The translations under genes were made by a program, and so were the position numbers. Of a stretch of DNA of 64,000 nt, positions 53,583 to 62,432 are shown one piece after another. Position 1 is the first letter of the stretch. Each line of letters opens with the position of its first letter. Origin of the DNA: an uncultured Porphyromonadaceae bacterium (GTDB lineage Bacteria; Bacteroidota; Bacteroidia; Bacteroidales; Porphyromonadaceae); the NCBI GenBank assembly GCA_947253625.1, contig CAMYAB010000006.1, forward strand, positions 16,628 through 80,627, given 5' to 3'. The notes below the pieces were generated by a model. That model made no database searches and had not been told where the DNA came from. It saw only the letters and a list, made by a program, of their open reading frames with translations.

Positions 53583-53785
53583 CTTGCTTTTCGGTAAAGA
53601 AATCGGGCGGTGAGCGAGCGTATATTTCATAAAAATAAGGAGAAGGCGACAATACGATCACAGATTTTCCGAAAAGGTCACCATCCGAAAACAAAGCCTC
53701 AAAATCGACCTACCCTTTAGAATAATTATGGGTACCTTTATACTCGGTGTAAACCCACACCGGATCCCACATAATAGGCACAAAC

Positions 53786-54976
53786 ATGAGTAGAGACATG
53801 AATAAGTTTGACTTTGACAAAATCATCGATCGTCACAACACTTGCTGTACCAAGTACGACGGCTATGGACACTTTACAAGTGAGTACAAGGAGATCATCC
53901 CCATGTGGATCGCCGACATGGACTTTGCGACCCCCGCTCCCATCGGCGATGCCATCCGCAAACGTCTCGAGCACCCGGTCCTAGGGTACGGCATTCCGCC
54001 CGAGGAGTACTACACTACTCTGCAAGAGTGGTTTGCCAAGCAGTATGGACTCAAGATCTCCAAAGACGACATCACCTACACCCCCGGAGTCGTAGCCGGC
54101 ATCTACAAGCTGATCCAATGCTGGACCCGAGAGGGAGACGGGATCACGATCTGCCCACCGGTCTACTACCCCTTTGCAGACGTCATCCGTGGTAGCCGTC
54201 GTCGCTTGGTGGAGGCTCCACTGCTCCTCAGAGACGAGCGCTACATGCTGGACTGGGACGCCCTAGACAAGGCTCTGGCCCAATCCAAGGTCCTACTCTG
54301 GTGCCACCCACACAACCCCGGAGGACGTGTGTGGACAGCCGAGGAGCTACAGAGAGTGGCCACCATGGCCAAGCAACACGGATGCCTAGTCATCAGCGAT
54401 GAGATCCACGCTGACCTCACATTCAGAGAATATCGTCACATCCCCTTCCCCTCTGTGTCCGATGATGCCAAGGAGGTGGGTATGTCTCTGATGGCACCGT
54501 CCAAGGTATTCAACATGCCGGGCGTGATTGCCTCTCAGCTCTACATCCCCAACGCCCGCCTGCGCGACGTAGTCTTTCCCTACATGATCCAAAACGGACT
54601 GGCACATGCCTCCTGCTACACCTACTATGCAGTTATAGCCGCCTACAAGGAGTGTGGAGAGTGGAGCAAAGCCTGCATGCGTTACATAGAAGAAAACGTG
54701 GAGCTGGTACAGCGATACATCACCGAGCGCATCCCACGGCTCAAGATGATCCGCCCCGAAGCCTCCTTCCTAATCTTCATCGACTGTAGGGAGCTGGGCT
54801 TCAAGACCACAGATGATCTGGCCAACTTTTTTGTGCAAAAGGCCGGCGTAATGCTCAACGATGGATCCACCTTTGGTACCGGAGGAGCATTCTTCATGCG
54901 ACTGAATGTCGGTACGCCCCGCTCCATCCTGGAGGAGGCGATGCAGAGGATCGAGAAAGCAGTCAACGCACTCTAA
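53786..54976 (+). CDS. PatB/MalY-type pyridoxal-phosphate C-S lyase or aminotransferase
   Basis: A 396-residue fold-type I PLP enzyme. Key motifs are EIIPMWIADMDFATP, VLGYGIPPEEYY, CHPHNPGGRVWTAEEL, VISDEIHADLTF and the PLP lysine in MAPSKVFNMPGV (near 238). RLNVGTPRSILEEAMQRI closes it. In this family the activity is often cystathionine beta-lyase or cysteine desulfhydrase, releasing sulfide, ammonia and pyruvate. True aminotransfer is the alternative. ATG 53798 is an alternative start. TACCTTTA at 53733 may be its -7 box. Confidence 0.9.
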   Translation: MSRDMNKFDFDKIIDRHNTCCTKYDGYGHFTSEYKEIIPMWIADMDFATPAPIGDAIRKRLEHPVLGYGIPPEEYYTTLQEWFAKQYGLKISKDDITYTPGVVAGIYKLIQCWTREGDGITICPPVYYPFADVIRGSRRRLVEAPLLLRDERYMLDWDALDKALAQSKVLLWCHPHNPGGRVWTAEELQRVATMAKQHGCLVISDEIHADLTFREYRHIPFPSVSDDAKEVGMSLMAPSKVFNMPGVIASQLYIPNARLRDVVFPYMIQNGLAHASCYTYYAVIAAYKECGEWSKACMRYIEENVELVQRYITERIPRLKMIRPEASFLIFIDCRELGFKTTDDLANFFVQKAGVMLNDGSTFGTGGAFFMRLNVGTPRSILEEAMQRIEKAVNAL

Positions 54977-55019
54977 TCACCGCTCTCACACAAGGAGCGC
55001 ATCTCACTAAAAACAACAC

Positions 55020-55059
55020 ACGAGGGTGTACTCGGCCTAGGCCTGTGGTACGCCCTCGT
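55020..55059 (+). terminator. Terminator-like hairpin after the PatB-type gene
   Basis: ACGAGGGTGTAC / GTACGCCCTCGT, 12 bp with one G-U pair, 16-base loop. Few T follow (TATAGTTT), so it is a weaker terminator. Confidence 0.65.
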
Positions 55060-55063
55060 ATAG

Positions 55064-55095
55064 TTTGTGAAGCGTGCGAAATATCACTATCTTTA
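55064..55095 (+). promoter_or_regulatory. Promoter of the S24-type regulator
   Basis: TTTG at 55064-55067, a 20-base spacer, TATCTTTA at 55088-55095. The start would be near 55102, making ATG 55121 the first usable start codon. Confidence 0.6.
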
Positions 55096-55120
55096 CGGAC
55101 GCACCGATGCGCGATCACAA

Positions 55121-56182
55121 ATGACGGCAGCCACCAAACACACCAAGCAGGAGTTGAAGCAACGACTCCGGAGTAGTCTGAGCTACCTCCAAGAGCGTAG
55201 TCCGGATCTGTCGTACTCGGACCTCGCTCTACTGATGGAGGTCAATCCGATGACCCTTCGGGCCATATTTGCACCCGCCTCACCCTATATGAGCACAGAG
55301 TTGGTCGAGAAGTATGCATCGCTTTTCCCCGAGACTTTTTCCCGAGAATGGTTGCTAAACGGCACAGGGGAGATGTTGCTGGCAGATGCTTGGCGTCCAC
55401 GTCCTGAGCACGCTTGTCGCTGGCAACGTATCCGCCAAGTGATGGAGCGGGAGGGGCTCGACTATCGGAGCTTGGCCGTCACTATCGGCCTGGATCCCTC
55501 CGCCACCCACCGCATCATCCGAGGACTTAGTCGTCCGCAGACCTCTACGCTCCAACAACTCCAAAAGGCGTTTCCGAAATACCGTATGGAGTGGTTGCTA
55601 CTCGGGAAAGAACCGATCGAGATTGAGCCTCTACCGATCGGGCAAGAGGCAGACACCGATCAGATCATGGCCACTTTGGCCGGCGAGCAATGCCCCGAAG
55701 CCAATGCCAAGCCCTTTTTGCCCGAAGCAATGATGTCCATCCCGGTGGTCGATGCACCGGCAGTGGCCGGTAGGCTGACAGGGTATGGCGACCCGGTACC
55801 GGCAGAGGACCTAAGGATCCTCAACGTACCCGTCGACCGCATACACAGTGGGGAGTACCGTATATTCACCGTATACGGCATATCTATGGACGATGGCACC
55901 CTGATGGGGTTGGCCGATGGGGATCAGGTACTGGCGCGCAAGGTCAGCCGGGACTACTGGTGGGAGGGGCTACATATCCACACGTGGCTCTACTTCATAT
56001 TCGTCACCCGGGACCAAGGGATCATCGTGAAGCGCGTGATCAAGCAGGACTGCGAGCAACGGACCTTCACCCTGCACTCGCTCAACCCCGATTTTGCCGA
56101 CTTCACGGTACACGAGTCGGATATCTACGCCATCTACAACGTGATCAAAGTGATCGACCGAGAGCTAAAGTGTGGTCTGTAA
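55121..56182 (+). CDS. Transcription regulator with two HTH regions and an S24 (LexA/CI-like) domain
   Basis: 353 residues from ATG 55121, chosen from the promoter. A first helix-turn-helix-like region (about 10-85) has YSDLALLMEVNPMTLRAIF and ends EWLLNGTGEML. A second XRE-type region (about 100-165) has YRSLAVTIGLDPSATHRIIRG and ends EWLLLGKEP, so the HTH unit looks duplicated. The C-terminal S24 fold (about 205-350) has YGISMDDGTL with Ser255 and IIVKRVI with Lys304. An Ala217-Gly218 pair lies 37 residues before the serine, as in self-cleaving repressors. It may answer DNA damage or another stress. The target is unknown. It converges on mscS with a 12-base gap. Confidence 0.85.
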   Translation: MTAATKHTKQELKQRLRSSLSYLQERSPDLSYSDLALLMEVNPMTLRAIFAPASPYMSTELVEKYASLFPETFSREWLLNGTGEMLLADAWRPRPEHACRWQRIRQVMEREGLDYRSLAVTIGLDPSATHRIIRGLSRPQTSTLQQLQKAFPKYRMEWLLLGKEPIEIEPLPIGQEADTDQIMATLAGEQCPEANAKPFLPEAMMSIPVVDAPAVAGRLTGYGDPVPAEDLRILNVPVDRIHSGEYRIFTVYGISMDDGTLMGLADGDQVLARKVSRDYWWEGLHIHTWLYFIFVTRDQGIIVKRVIKQDCEQRTFTLHSLNPDFADFTVHESDIYAIYNVIKVIDRELKCGL

Positions 56183-56194
56183 GCGCATCAAGGC

Positions 56195-58102
56195 TTACTC
56201 ACCACGCACTTTGGGGACGGCACGCTCTGCCGTTTTTTCCGCCCGGACGTACTCCGGTGGCACGGTCAGTGGATTACCGTCACGCACACTGTGGTAGTGC
56301 GGCGACAACAGCTCCACGTGACGCTCACGACAGACATCCTGTATGTGTGCTCGGATCTGGGAGTAGATCCCGGCCTGCCTATTGGCCTCCACAGTATAGC
56401 CATTGACCGTGTAGACGACATCGTAGTCTCTAAACTCACACTGCAAAACAAAGGGCTTGGGAGCCGGTAGGATATCCGAGCATCGTCCGATCGCCTCCAG
56501 CAGTATCTCCTCCACCAAGCGCCACGGAATCTCGAAGCCAAAGCTCGCCTCCACCGACAAGATAAGTCCCTTAGTCTCGACCAACGCACTGTAGTTGATC
56601 GTACTGCTGTTGAGCACCTTGGAGTTGGGGATGGTTACCTCCTCATTGGTGATTTGGCGGATCTTGGTCACGAGCATGGACTTCTCCGTGACGTCACCCA
56701 CGATGCCATCGATCTTGATCCGATCACCCACCTTGAAGGGTCTCATATAGGTGATCACCACACCTGCGATCATATTGGCAATAGCGCTGGAGGAGCCGAT
56801 AGAGACCAGCAGACCCAAAAAGACCGACACGCCATTGAATGCCTCGGATCCCGCTCCCGGCAAAAAGGGGAAGATCAGTATGATCGCAAAGACGATCAGC
56901 AACGACCGGACAATCACGTAGGTAGGCCGGGCAAAGTCTGGGTGAAAGCCGGGGATCTGGAGCTTGTTTTGCTCAATCTCACTAAAAATATAGCGAACCA
57001 GCTTGACCGCATAGCGGATGACTAGGACGATGACAATGATATTGATCAGGTTCGGCAGATAGTGCCACATGGCCAATAGGATATTCTTGACCGGTCGCCA
57101 CAGTGTGTCGTACAGCTCCGCCGACCACCCTCGAGTAAACGGGAAAAAGCTAAAGAGGGTCGGGACGACAAAGACGAATAGCAGGGCAATGATCAGCCAC
57201 TGGAGTGCGGTGAGCACCTTGGAGACAAGCATCGCCTCCTGCGCCACGGTGATGAAGGTGTAGTCCTTGTACTTGAGGTCCCTAAACCAGTGGTCACGAC
57301 CCTCCGCCACCTTTAGCCTCAGCCAGCGGAAGAAAAGGGATATCAGCTTGATCACCACTCCCATTATAGCGATGTAGAGTAGGACGATCGCCACACGCTT
57401 GGCGGTGTTTTTCAGTCCATTTTCTTCGGCAGCCTTTAGTAGCGATGCCTGGATGGCTCGACGCACCACCTCGGCATACTCCGGGGCAGTGTAGTCGTAG
57501 AGTAGAGCGTCATTGTCGGAGACGGTCATCAGGATCTGATCTCCGTGGAGGATGTCCGTATATCCGTTGGAAAAGTCGAGCGTAAGGCTGTCTGAGTGTG
57601 AAAAATCCTGCTCGTACAGTGCCTGCACTCTCCGTGTGACTAGCTTGGCGCGCTCGGCCGCCGAATAGGATCCTATGCGTGTATAGATGAGGGCGATGGT
57701 GTCGTTGAGGACCCCATAGATCGGGTAGCCCTGCGTCACATTCTTTAGTGAGTCGAGGTACTGCTTGCGTTCCTGCAGCCCCAGTCGCTCCTTCTCGTGG
57801 ATCTGCCGTAGCTCCGCCAGGATCTCGGACTTCTCGATATTGTCCACCGTCCGTAGCTCCGCCAGACGTCGCTCCAGTGCGACACGAGCGATCGAGTCGT
57901 CGAGGCGCCGGCTATTCATCTCATCCAGACGCCACTGCAGATCCTCCAGCAATCTCCTATTGACACTATCCTCCTGCACGAGGAGGGGAAGCGAGTCGGG
58001 GACGACTACCCCGCATCGACTCTCCGTCGCCCAAACGACACGTCCGGCAACGACCGAGAGCCCAACCAAGAGACCAATCAGATACCGCCTCATCTCACTC
58101 AT
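56195..58102 (-). CDS. MscS-family mechanosensitive channel with periplasmic N-terminal domain
   Basis: About 635 residues. ATG 58102 is preferred, and 58093 and 58117 are alternatives. A signal peptide is followed by a coiled-coil periplasmic part (about 40-200, many Leu/Arg/Glu). Then come about five membrane helices (about 235-430) and the MscS pore and beta domain: FLGLLVSIGSSSAIANMIAG, TYMRPFKVGDRIKIDGIVGDV, EVTIPNSKVLNSSTINYS. It opens under membrane tension to release solutes in osmotic downshock. The large N-terminus resembles MscK/YbiO-type channels. It follows lgt by 24 bases. Confidence 0.92.
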   Translation of the reverse strand: MSEMRRYLIGLLVGLSVVAGRVVWATESRCGVVVPDSLPLLVQEDSVNRRLLEDLQWRLDEMNSRRLDDSIARVALERRLAELRTVDNIEKSEILAELRQIHEKERLGLQERKQYLDSLKNVTQGYPIYGVLNDTIALIYTRIGSYSAAERAKLVTRRVQALYEQDFSHSDSLTLDFSNGYTDILHGDQILMTVSDNDALLYDYTAPEYAEVVRRAIQASLLKAAEENGLKNTAKRVAIVLLYIAIMGVVIKLISLFFRWLRLKVAEGRDHWFRDLKYKDYTFITVAQEAMLVSKVLTALQWLIIALLFVFVVPTLFSFFPFTRGWSAELYDTLWRPVKNILLAMWHYLPNLINIIVIVLVIRYAVKLVRYIFSEIEQNKLQIPGFHPDFARPTYVIVRSLLIVFAIILIFPFLPGAGSEAFNGVSVFLGLLVSIGSSSAIANMIAGVVITYMRPFKVGDRIKIDGIVGDVTEKSMLVTKIRQITNEEVTIPNSKVLNSSTINYSALVETKGLILSVEASFGFEIPWRLVEEILLEAIGRCSDILPAPKPFVLQCEFRDYDVVYTVNGYTVEANRQAGIYSQIRAHIQDVCRERHVELLSPHYHSVRDGNPLTVPPEYVRAEKTAERAVPKVRGE

Positions 58103-58126
58103 GCCACCACACCTCACGGTGACCCC

Positions 58127-58969
58127 TCAGAGGATTCGCCCATCGGCCGGCTTGGTGCTCACCAAGCTGTACCCTATGGACAACAACCCCAAGACAATCA
58201 AGGGAATACTGAGCAACTGCCCCATATTGAGTGCCATTGACTCCTCAAAAGGCACCTGGGCATTTTTGAGAAACTCGATCAAAAACCTTGCCACAAAGGT
58301 CAGAGTCATGAATACCCCAAAGATCAGCCCAATATGCTTTCGGGCACTCGTGCGCCAGTAGAGCCACATGCAGAGCCCAAAAATCGCAAAGTAGCAGAGC
58401 CCCTCATAGATCTGAGTGGGGTGAGACGGAGCCGTAAAGACCGGAGCGGCACCGGCACGCCAGGCAGCAATGTTGTCAATAAAGCGAAACGCCCAAGGGT
58501 GATCGGTTGCATGTCCGTAGATCTCGTGATTCATGAGGTTGCCCATGCGGATCATACCCGCCACCAACCCGGTCGGCACACACAGACGATCAAACGTCCA
58601 AAGCATACTCCTATGGGTCACACGACGAGAGTAAAAGTACACCGCAATAATGATCCCCAGCACACCCCCATGGCTGGCCAGTCCACCCTCCCAGACCTTG
58701 AGAATCTCAACCGGGCGAGCAAGGTAGTACTCCGGCTGATAAAAGAGACAGTGACCCAGCCGAGCACCCACCACGGTGGCAATCACCACGTAGTAAAAGA
58801 GAGAGGTCAGCCACTGCTCCGGCAGCTGCTCACGACGCCACATCTTGTCCATGATGGCCGGGCCAAGCAACACCAAGCCCACAGCGAAAAAGACGCCATA
58901 CCATCCGATGGTGATCCCCTTGAAGTCCAATAGGATGGGATCCACTGTCCAGGTCACAACATTCAACAT
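58127..58969 (-). CDS. lgt: Prolipoprotein diacylglyceryl transferase
   Basis: A 280-residue inner-membrane enzyme with seven helices that attaches diacylglycerol to the lipobox cysteine of prolipoproteins, such as the many lipoproteins of this window. Signatures: GWYGVFFAVGLVL, GARLGHCLFYQPEYY, WEGGLASHGGVLG (catalytic His region), GMIRMGNLMNHEIYG and PSHPTQIYEGLCYF. Normal length. Confidence 0.96.
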   Translation of the reverse strand: MLNVVTWTVDPILLDFKGITIGWYGVFFAVGLVLLGPAIMDKMWRREQLPEQWLTSLFYYVVIATVVGARLGHCLFYQPEYYLARPVEILKVWEGGLASHGGVLGIIIAVYFYSRRVTHRSMLWTFDRLCVPTGLVAGMIRMGNLMNHEIYGHATDHPWAFRFIDNIAAWRAGAAPVFTAPSHPTQIYEGLCYFAIFGLCMWLYWRTSARKHIGLIFGVFMTLTFVARFLIEFLKNAQVPFEESMALNMGQLLSIPLIVLGLLSIGYSLVSTKPADGRIL

Positions 58970-59028
58970 ATACGACAGATCTAATAATGACTATTCCTAC
59001 GTAGGATAGCCGACAGCTCCCTACCCCA

Positions 59029-59036
59029 CAAAGGTA
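59029..59036 (-). promoter_or_regulatory. -7 box of lgt-mscS
   Basis: Minus-strand TACCTTTG, 60 bases before the lgt ATG. The -33 box is poor (TTTCG). A 12-bp palindrome TCCTACGTAGGA lies at 58995-59006, in the leader. Confidence 0.5.
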
Positions 59037-59262
59037 GAAAGAATATTCGGAATGGTCCGAAACAGTAGCCGAACATCTCTCCCCCTCCACCGACAGATCA
59101 TGAGATGGTCCTTGGCGGAGGCGCAAAACAGATCGACAAAATCCGGTACTTTCCTCCAACCAAAAGGCACCCTCAAAAAAAAAGTAAAAAAGGCGATTTT
59201 TTGGAGTCAAAAACACCTCTCTTGGAGATACTGGTACTCAAACACTTACAAGACACATCGAG

Positions 59263-59344
59263 TTTCACGGATAGAAGCGATCGGTTTCACGGATAGAAGC
59301 AAAACTTTTCACGGATAGAAGAAATCGCTTAGACGGATAGAAGG
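59263..59344 (+). repeat. 22-bp-phased repeat cluster 6 (4 units)
   Basis: TTTCACGGATAGAAGC at 59263 and 59285, TTTCACGGATAGAAGA at 59307, and the end unit TTAGACGGATAGAAGG at 59329. Spacers are GATCGG, AAAACT and AATCGC. Confidence 0.95.
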
Positions 59345-59596
59345 AAAAAGTGTGTGAGGGAGTAACTCTAATAATTAGCGGTGTATATCCGCAAAAAATG
59401 CACGGTGGGTATGTCCTTGTCGTGCGGGATGGAGTGGCGGACGATGTCCGTTTGGTGCTGTAGCTGTAGCTCACACGTGGATGATTTTGCCTCCGGATAG
59501 ACACACACTCGGTGCCCACTACTCTAGTAGAGGTAGAGGAGGAGAGAAAATAGCGAGAGCGTTGAATAATTGAGTGCAAATACCGAGATTTATATC

Positions 59597-59604
59597 TAAG
59601 TTTG
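59597..59604 (+). promoter_or_regulatory. Possible -7 box of dapA
   Basis: TAAGTTTG, 39 bases before the ATG. The nearest TTG upstream is 24 bases away, longer than usual. Confidence 0.5.
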
Positions 59605-59643
59605 TGGTAGAAAAAAGTAGTATCCCTTTTCTCCAAATATATC

Positions 59644-60564
59644 ATGAACTGCGACAGACTATACCTTCGGGGGCTCGGCACAGCGCTGATCACTCCGTTT
59701 CACGAAGACAAGTCGGTGGACTATCCAGCCCTCGAGGCCCTGGTAGAGCGCCAACTCGAGGCCGGGGTGGACTTTTTGGTACCACTGGGCACAACTGCGG
59801 AGACACCTACGCTCAGCACCGCCGAGCAAGATGAGATCATCCGGACTGTGGTGAGGGTAAACGCCGGTCGCGTACCGATCGTGGTGGGGATCTGCCACAA
59901 CGGCACCATCCGTGCCATCGAGCGACTGCAGACAATGCCTCGTGAGGGGGTGGATGCGGCTCTCGTCGTATGCCCCTACTACAACAAACCCTCTCAAGAG
60001 GGGCTGTACCGGCACTTCCGTGAAATCTCGGAGGCCTCTCCGCTGCCCATCGTGCTCTACAACGTCCCGGCACGCACCTCTGTCAATATGTTGCCGGACA
60101 CGACGCTGAGGCTGGCCAACGACTGCCCCAACATCATCGGGATAAAGGAGGCCAGCGGTATCGTCTCCCAGATCGACCTGATCGTGAAGCGCCGTCCGAA
60201 GGGGTTCTTTGTCCTCAGCGGAGATGACACCATTACCTTCCCGCTCATGTCGATGGGAGCGGATGGGGTGATCTCCGTACTCGGAAACGCCTACCCCACC
60301 CTATTTGGGCAAATGGTACACCTGATAGGGGAGGAACACTATAGAGATGCACTGCGCCTCCACCACCTCTTCAAGGAGCTATACCCTCTCCTCTTTGTGG
60401 ATGGCAATCCGGTAGGGATCAAAGGCACACTCGCTGAGCTGGGGGTAATGCCGGACGTACTCCGCCTGCCACTGGTGCCGATGCAAGCAACCAATAAGGA
60501 GCGACTGCGCAAGGTATTGGACGAAATCAACCACAGCGACTTCTGCAAAGGAGGTGTGAGGTAA
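59644..60564 (+). CDS. dapA: 4-hydroxy-tetrahydrodipicolinate synthase
   Basis: A 306-residue TIM-barrel lyase joining pyruvate and aspartate semialdehyde, the first step toward diaminopimelate and lysine. GTALITPFHEDKSVDY starts the barrel. PLGTTAETPTLS holds the catalytic Thr pair, VLYNVPARTSVNM the catalytic Tyr, and IIGIKEASG the Schiff-base Lys (near 168). FVLSGDDTITFPLMSMGADG follows. Normal length. Confidence 0.95.
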   Translation: MNCDRLYLRGLGTALITPFHEDKSVDYPALEALVERQLEAGVDFLVPLGTTAETPTLSTAEQDEIIRTVVRVNAGRVPIVVGICHNGTIRAIERLQTMPREGVDAALVVCPYYNKPSQEGLYRHFREISEASPLPIVLYNVPARTSVNMLPDTTLRLANDCPNIIGIKEASGIVSQIDLIVKRRPKGFFVLSGDDTITFPLMSMGADGVISVLGNAYPTLFGQMVHLIGEEHYRDALRLHHLFKELYPLLFVDGNPVGIKGTLAELGVMPDVLRLPLVPMQATNKERLRKVLDEINHSDFCKGGVR

Positions 60565-60613
60565 TGCCCCGACCGGCCGAATGCCAACCTGCAAATACAC
60601 AACACAATACGAT

Positions 60614-61870
60614 ATGAACGAGAACGACAAACTATTGACCAAACTACGGCTCGTGGTCATGAACTTCCTGGAGTATGCCGTCTGGGGTGCGTGGCTGATC
60701 TCTCTCGGTGCCTACCTAGGTAGTGACACACTACAGTTTACCCCGATACAGATCGGTAGCTTCTTTGCGACGATGGGGATCGCCAGCCTTTTTACGCCTG
60801 CACTCTTTGGCATCATTGCCGACAAGTGGATCCATGAGGTGCGCCTGACCAGCCTGTGTCACCTACTGGCCGGACTCTCCATGATCCTGGCGGCACAGCA
60901 GACTACATACGAGGCACTCTATGGCTGTATCCTGCTGAGTGTCTGCTTCTATATGCCGACACTCGGCCTCACCAACTCGGTCGCCTACACCATCCTGGGC
61001 CAGAGTGGACTGGATACGGTGCGCCACTTTCCGCCCATCCGGGTTTTTGGGACGATCGGCTTCATCATCGCCATGATCTTTGTGGACATGATGGGGTACA
61101 AGGGTGGTCCTGAGCAGCTGTACGTATCGGCCGGCCTGTCGTTTGCCTTGGCACTGTACATGTTCACGTTCCCCGCAACTGCCAAGCCCGGAGTAGCCTC
61201 TGCCGGCAAAAAGAGCCTCAAGGAACGTCTCGGACTGGAGGCCTTTGGGCTCTTCAAGGATCGACAGATGGCCATTTTCTTTTTGTTTTGCATGGGACTC
61301 GGTATCTGCCTACAGATCACTAACGGCTTTGCCAACGACTACCTGACCAACCACTTTGGGAACGACCCGCAATATGCCCATACTTTTGGGGTCCAATACT
61401 CCGGCACCCTCATATCGCTCAGCCAAATATCCGAGGCTGTCTGCATCCTATTGATCCCCTTTTTCCTCAAACGGTACGGGATCAAGGTGGTCATGCTCAT
61501 CAGTTTTGTCGCTTGGGTGTTGCGCTTCGGTTTTTTGGGGCTGGGCAACCCGGGCGACGGGGTCTGGCTGCTGCTCCTCTCTATGCTGGTTTATGGAGTT
61601 GCCTTTGACTTTTTCAACATCTCCGGCTCACTCTACGTGGACAAGCAAGTCGAGCCACGACTACGGAGCTCGGCACAGGGGCTTTTCCTGATGATGACCA
61701 ATGGCTTTGGCTCCTTCATCGGCTCCTATGCCGCCGGGTACATCGTCCGGTATTTTGGCTATCCAAATGCTTGGTTTGTTTTTGCCGGCTACGCACTGGT
61801 GATCACCCTTCTTTTTTACCTCCTTTTTGACAATGCAAGCTCTCGACGCACTGCCCAACAAACTCTCTGA
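60614..61870 (+). CDS. Nucleoside:proton symporter (NupG/XapB-like, MFS)
   Basis: ATG 60614 gives 418 residues with 12 helices. The NHS family start LRLVVMNFLEYAVWGAWLIS is visible, then FTPIQIGSFFATMGIASLFTP and LFGIIADKWI. Later come FDFFNISGSLYVDKQVEP and LRSSAQGLFLMMTNGFGSFIGS, shown in part. It imports nucleosides with protons across the inner membrane. It lies 49 bases behind dapA and may share its transcript. The next gene starts inside its last 38 bases. Confidence 0.9.
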   Translation: MNENDKLLTKLRLVVMNFLEYAVWGAWLISLGAYLGSDTLQFTPIQIGSFFATMGIASLFTPALFGIIADKWIHEVRLTSLCHLLAGLSMILAAQQTTYEALYGCILLSVCFYMPTLGLTNSVAYTILGQSGLDTVRHFPPIRVFGTIGFIIAMIFVDMMGYKGGPEQLYVSAGLSFALALYMFTFPATAKPGVASAGKKSLKERLGLEAFGLFKDRQMAIFFLFCMGLGICLQITNGFANDYLTNHFGNDPQYAHTFGVQYSGTLISLSQISEAVCILLIPFFLKRYGIKVVMLISFVAWVLRFGFLGLGNPGDGVWLLLLSMLVYGVAFDFFNISGSLYVDKQVEPRLRSSAQGLFLMMTNGFGSFIGSYAAGYIVRYFGYPNAWFVFAGYALVITLLFYLLFDNASSRRTAQQTL

Positions 61871-62375
61871 GCTGATACGGGAGCGGCACAGCGTCCGCTC
61901 ATTTGACCCCACTCGAGCTATCCCCGAGGAGACACTGCGGACTATCCTTGAGGCCGGACGGCTGGCCCCCTCTGCCAAAAATGCTCAGCCATGGCACTTT
62001 TTCGCCCTCAAAAGTGAGGAAGCACGCCAAAAGATCTACTCCTGCTACAAGCCGGAGTGGCTACGCAACGCATCGGAGCTCATCCTCGTGGTCGGTGAAG
62101 ATGCCGAGGCCTGGAGATTCAAGGACGGGCAGGACACCGCACTCCTGATCGACTCGGCTATCGCCACAGCCTACATGCAGCTCCAAGCTTGGGAGCTAGG
62201 GGTGGGCAGTGTCTGGATTTGTGCCTTTGATCGCCCGAGATGTGCGGAGCTTTTTGGCCTCGAGATGGGCAAGCAGACCCCCATATCCATACTGGCACTG
62301 GGCTACGCTACAGCGGATACGGTCCCGGGGCCAAAGGTCCGGAAGCCGATAGATGAAGTCCTGACGACACTCTGA
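61833..62375 (+). CDS. Nitroreductase family flavoprotein
   Basis: 180 residues from ATG 61833. IRERHSVRSFDPTRAIPEE and ILEAGRLAPSAKNAQPWHFF are the FMN-binding start of the family, and SVWICAFD with ILALGYATADTVPGPKVRK the end. It probably reduces nitro or quinone compounds with NAD(P)H in the cytoplasm. The physiological substrate is not clear. Its first 38 bases overlap the symporter gene in another frame, so translation is coupled. Confidence 0.9.
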   Translation: MQALDALPNKLSELIRERHSVRSFDPTRAIPEETLRTILEAGRLAPSAKNAQPWHFFALKSEEARQKIYSCYKPEWLRNASELILVVGEDAEAWRFKDGQDTALLIDSAIATAYMQLQAWELGVGSVWICAFDRPRCAELFGLEMGKQTPISILALGYATADTVPGPKVRKPIDEVLTTL

Positions 62376-62432
62376 GGGGAGAGGAGACTGTACACACAAG
62401 ATATTATTCAAAAAAAAACAGTTGTAAACATC

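Larger units (their letters stand above)
58970..59643. other. Divergent intergenic region, no gene seen
   Basis: Between lgt and dapA. It holds the lgt -7 box, a stretch near 59180-59262 similar to the one before repeat cluster 2, cluster 6 (59263-59344), about 240 bases with nothing recognisable, and the possible dapA -7 box. Confidence 0.7.

Noticed and set aside
55067..55120. Longer N-terminus for the S24 regulator
   Set aside because: It overlaps the promoter elements at 55064-55095, so it cannot be in the transcript.
4114..59344. CRISPR array
   Set aside because: The repeats are 16 bases with 6-base spacers, 3-5 units in several places, and no cas genes are present.
59265..59693. Leftward frames through the 22-bp repeats with SFASIRET-like peptides
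   Set aside because: They recur only because the repeat recurs, with no ribosome site and no protein-like extension.
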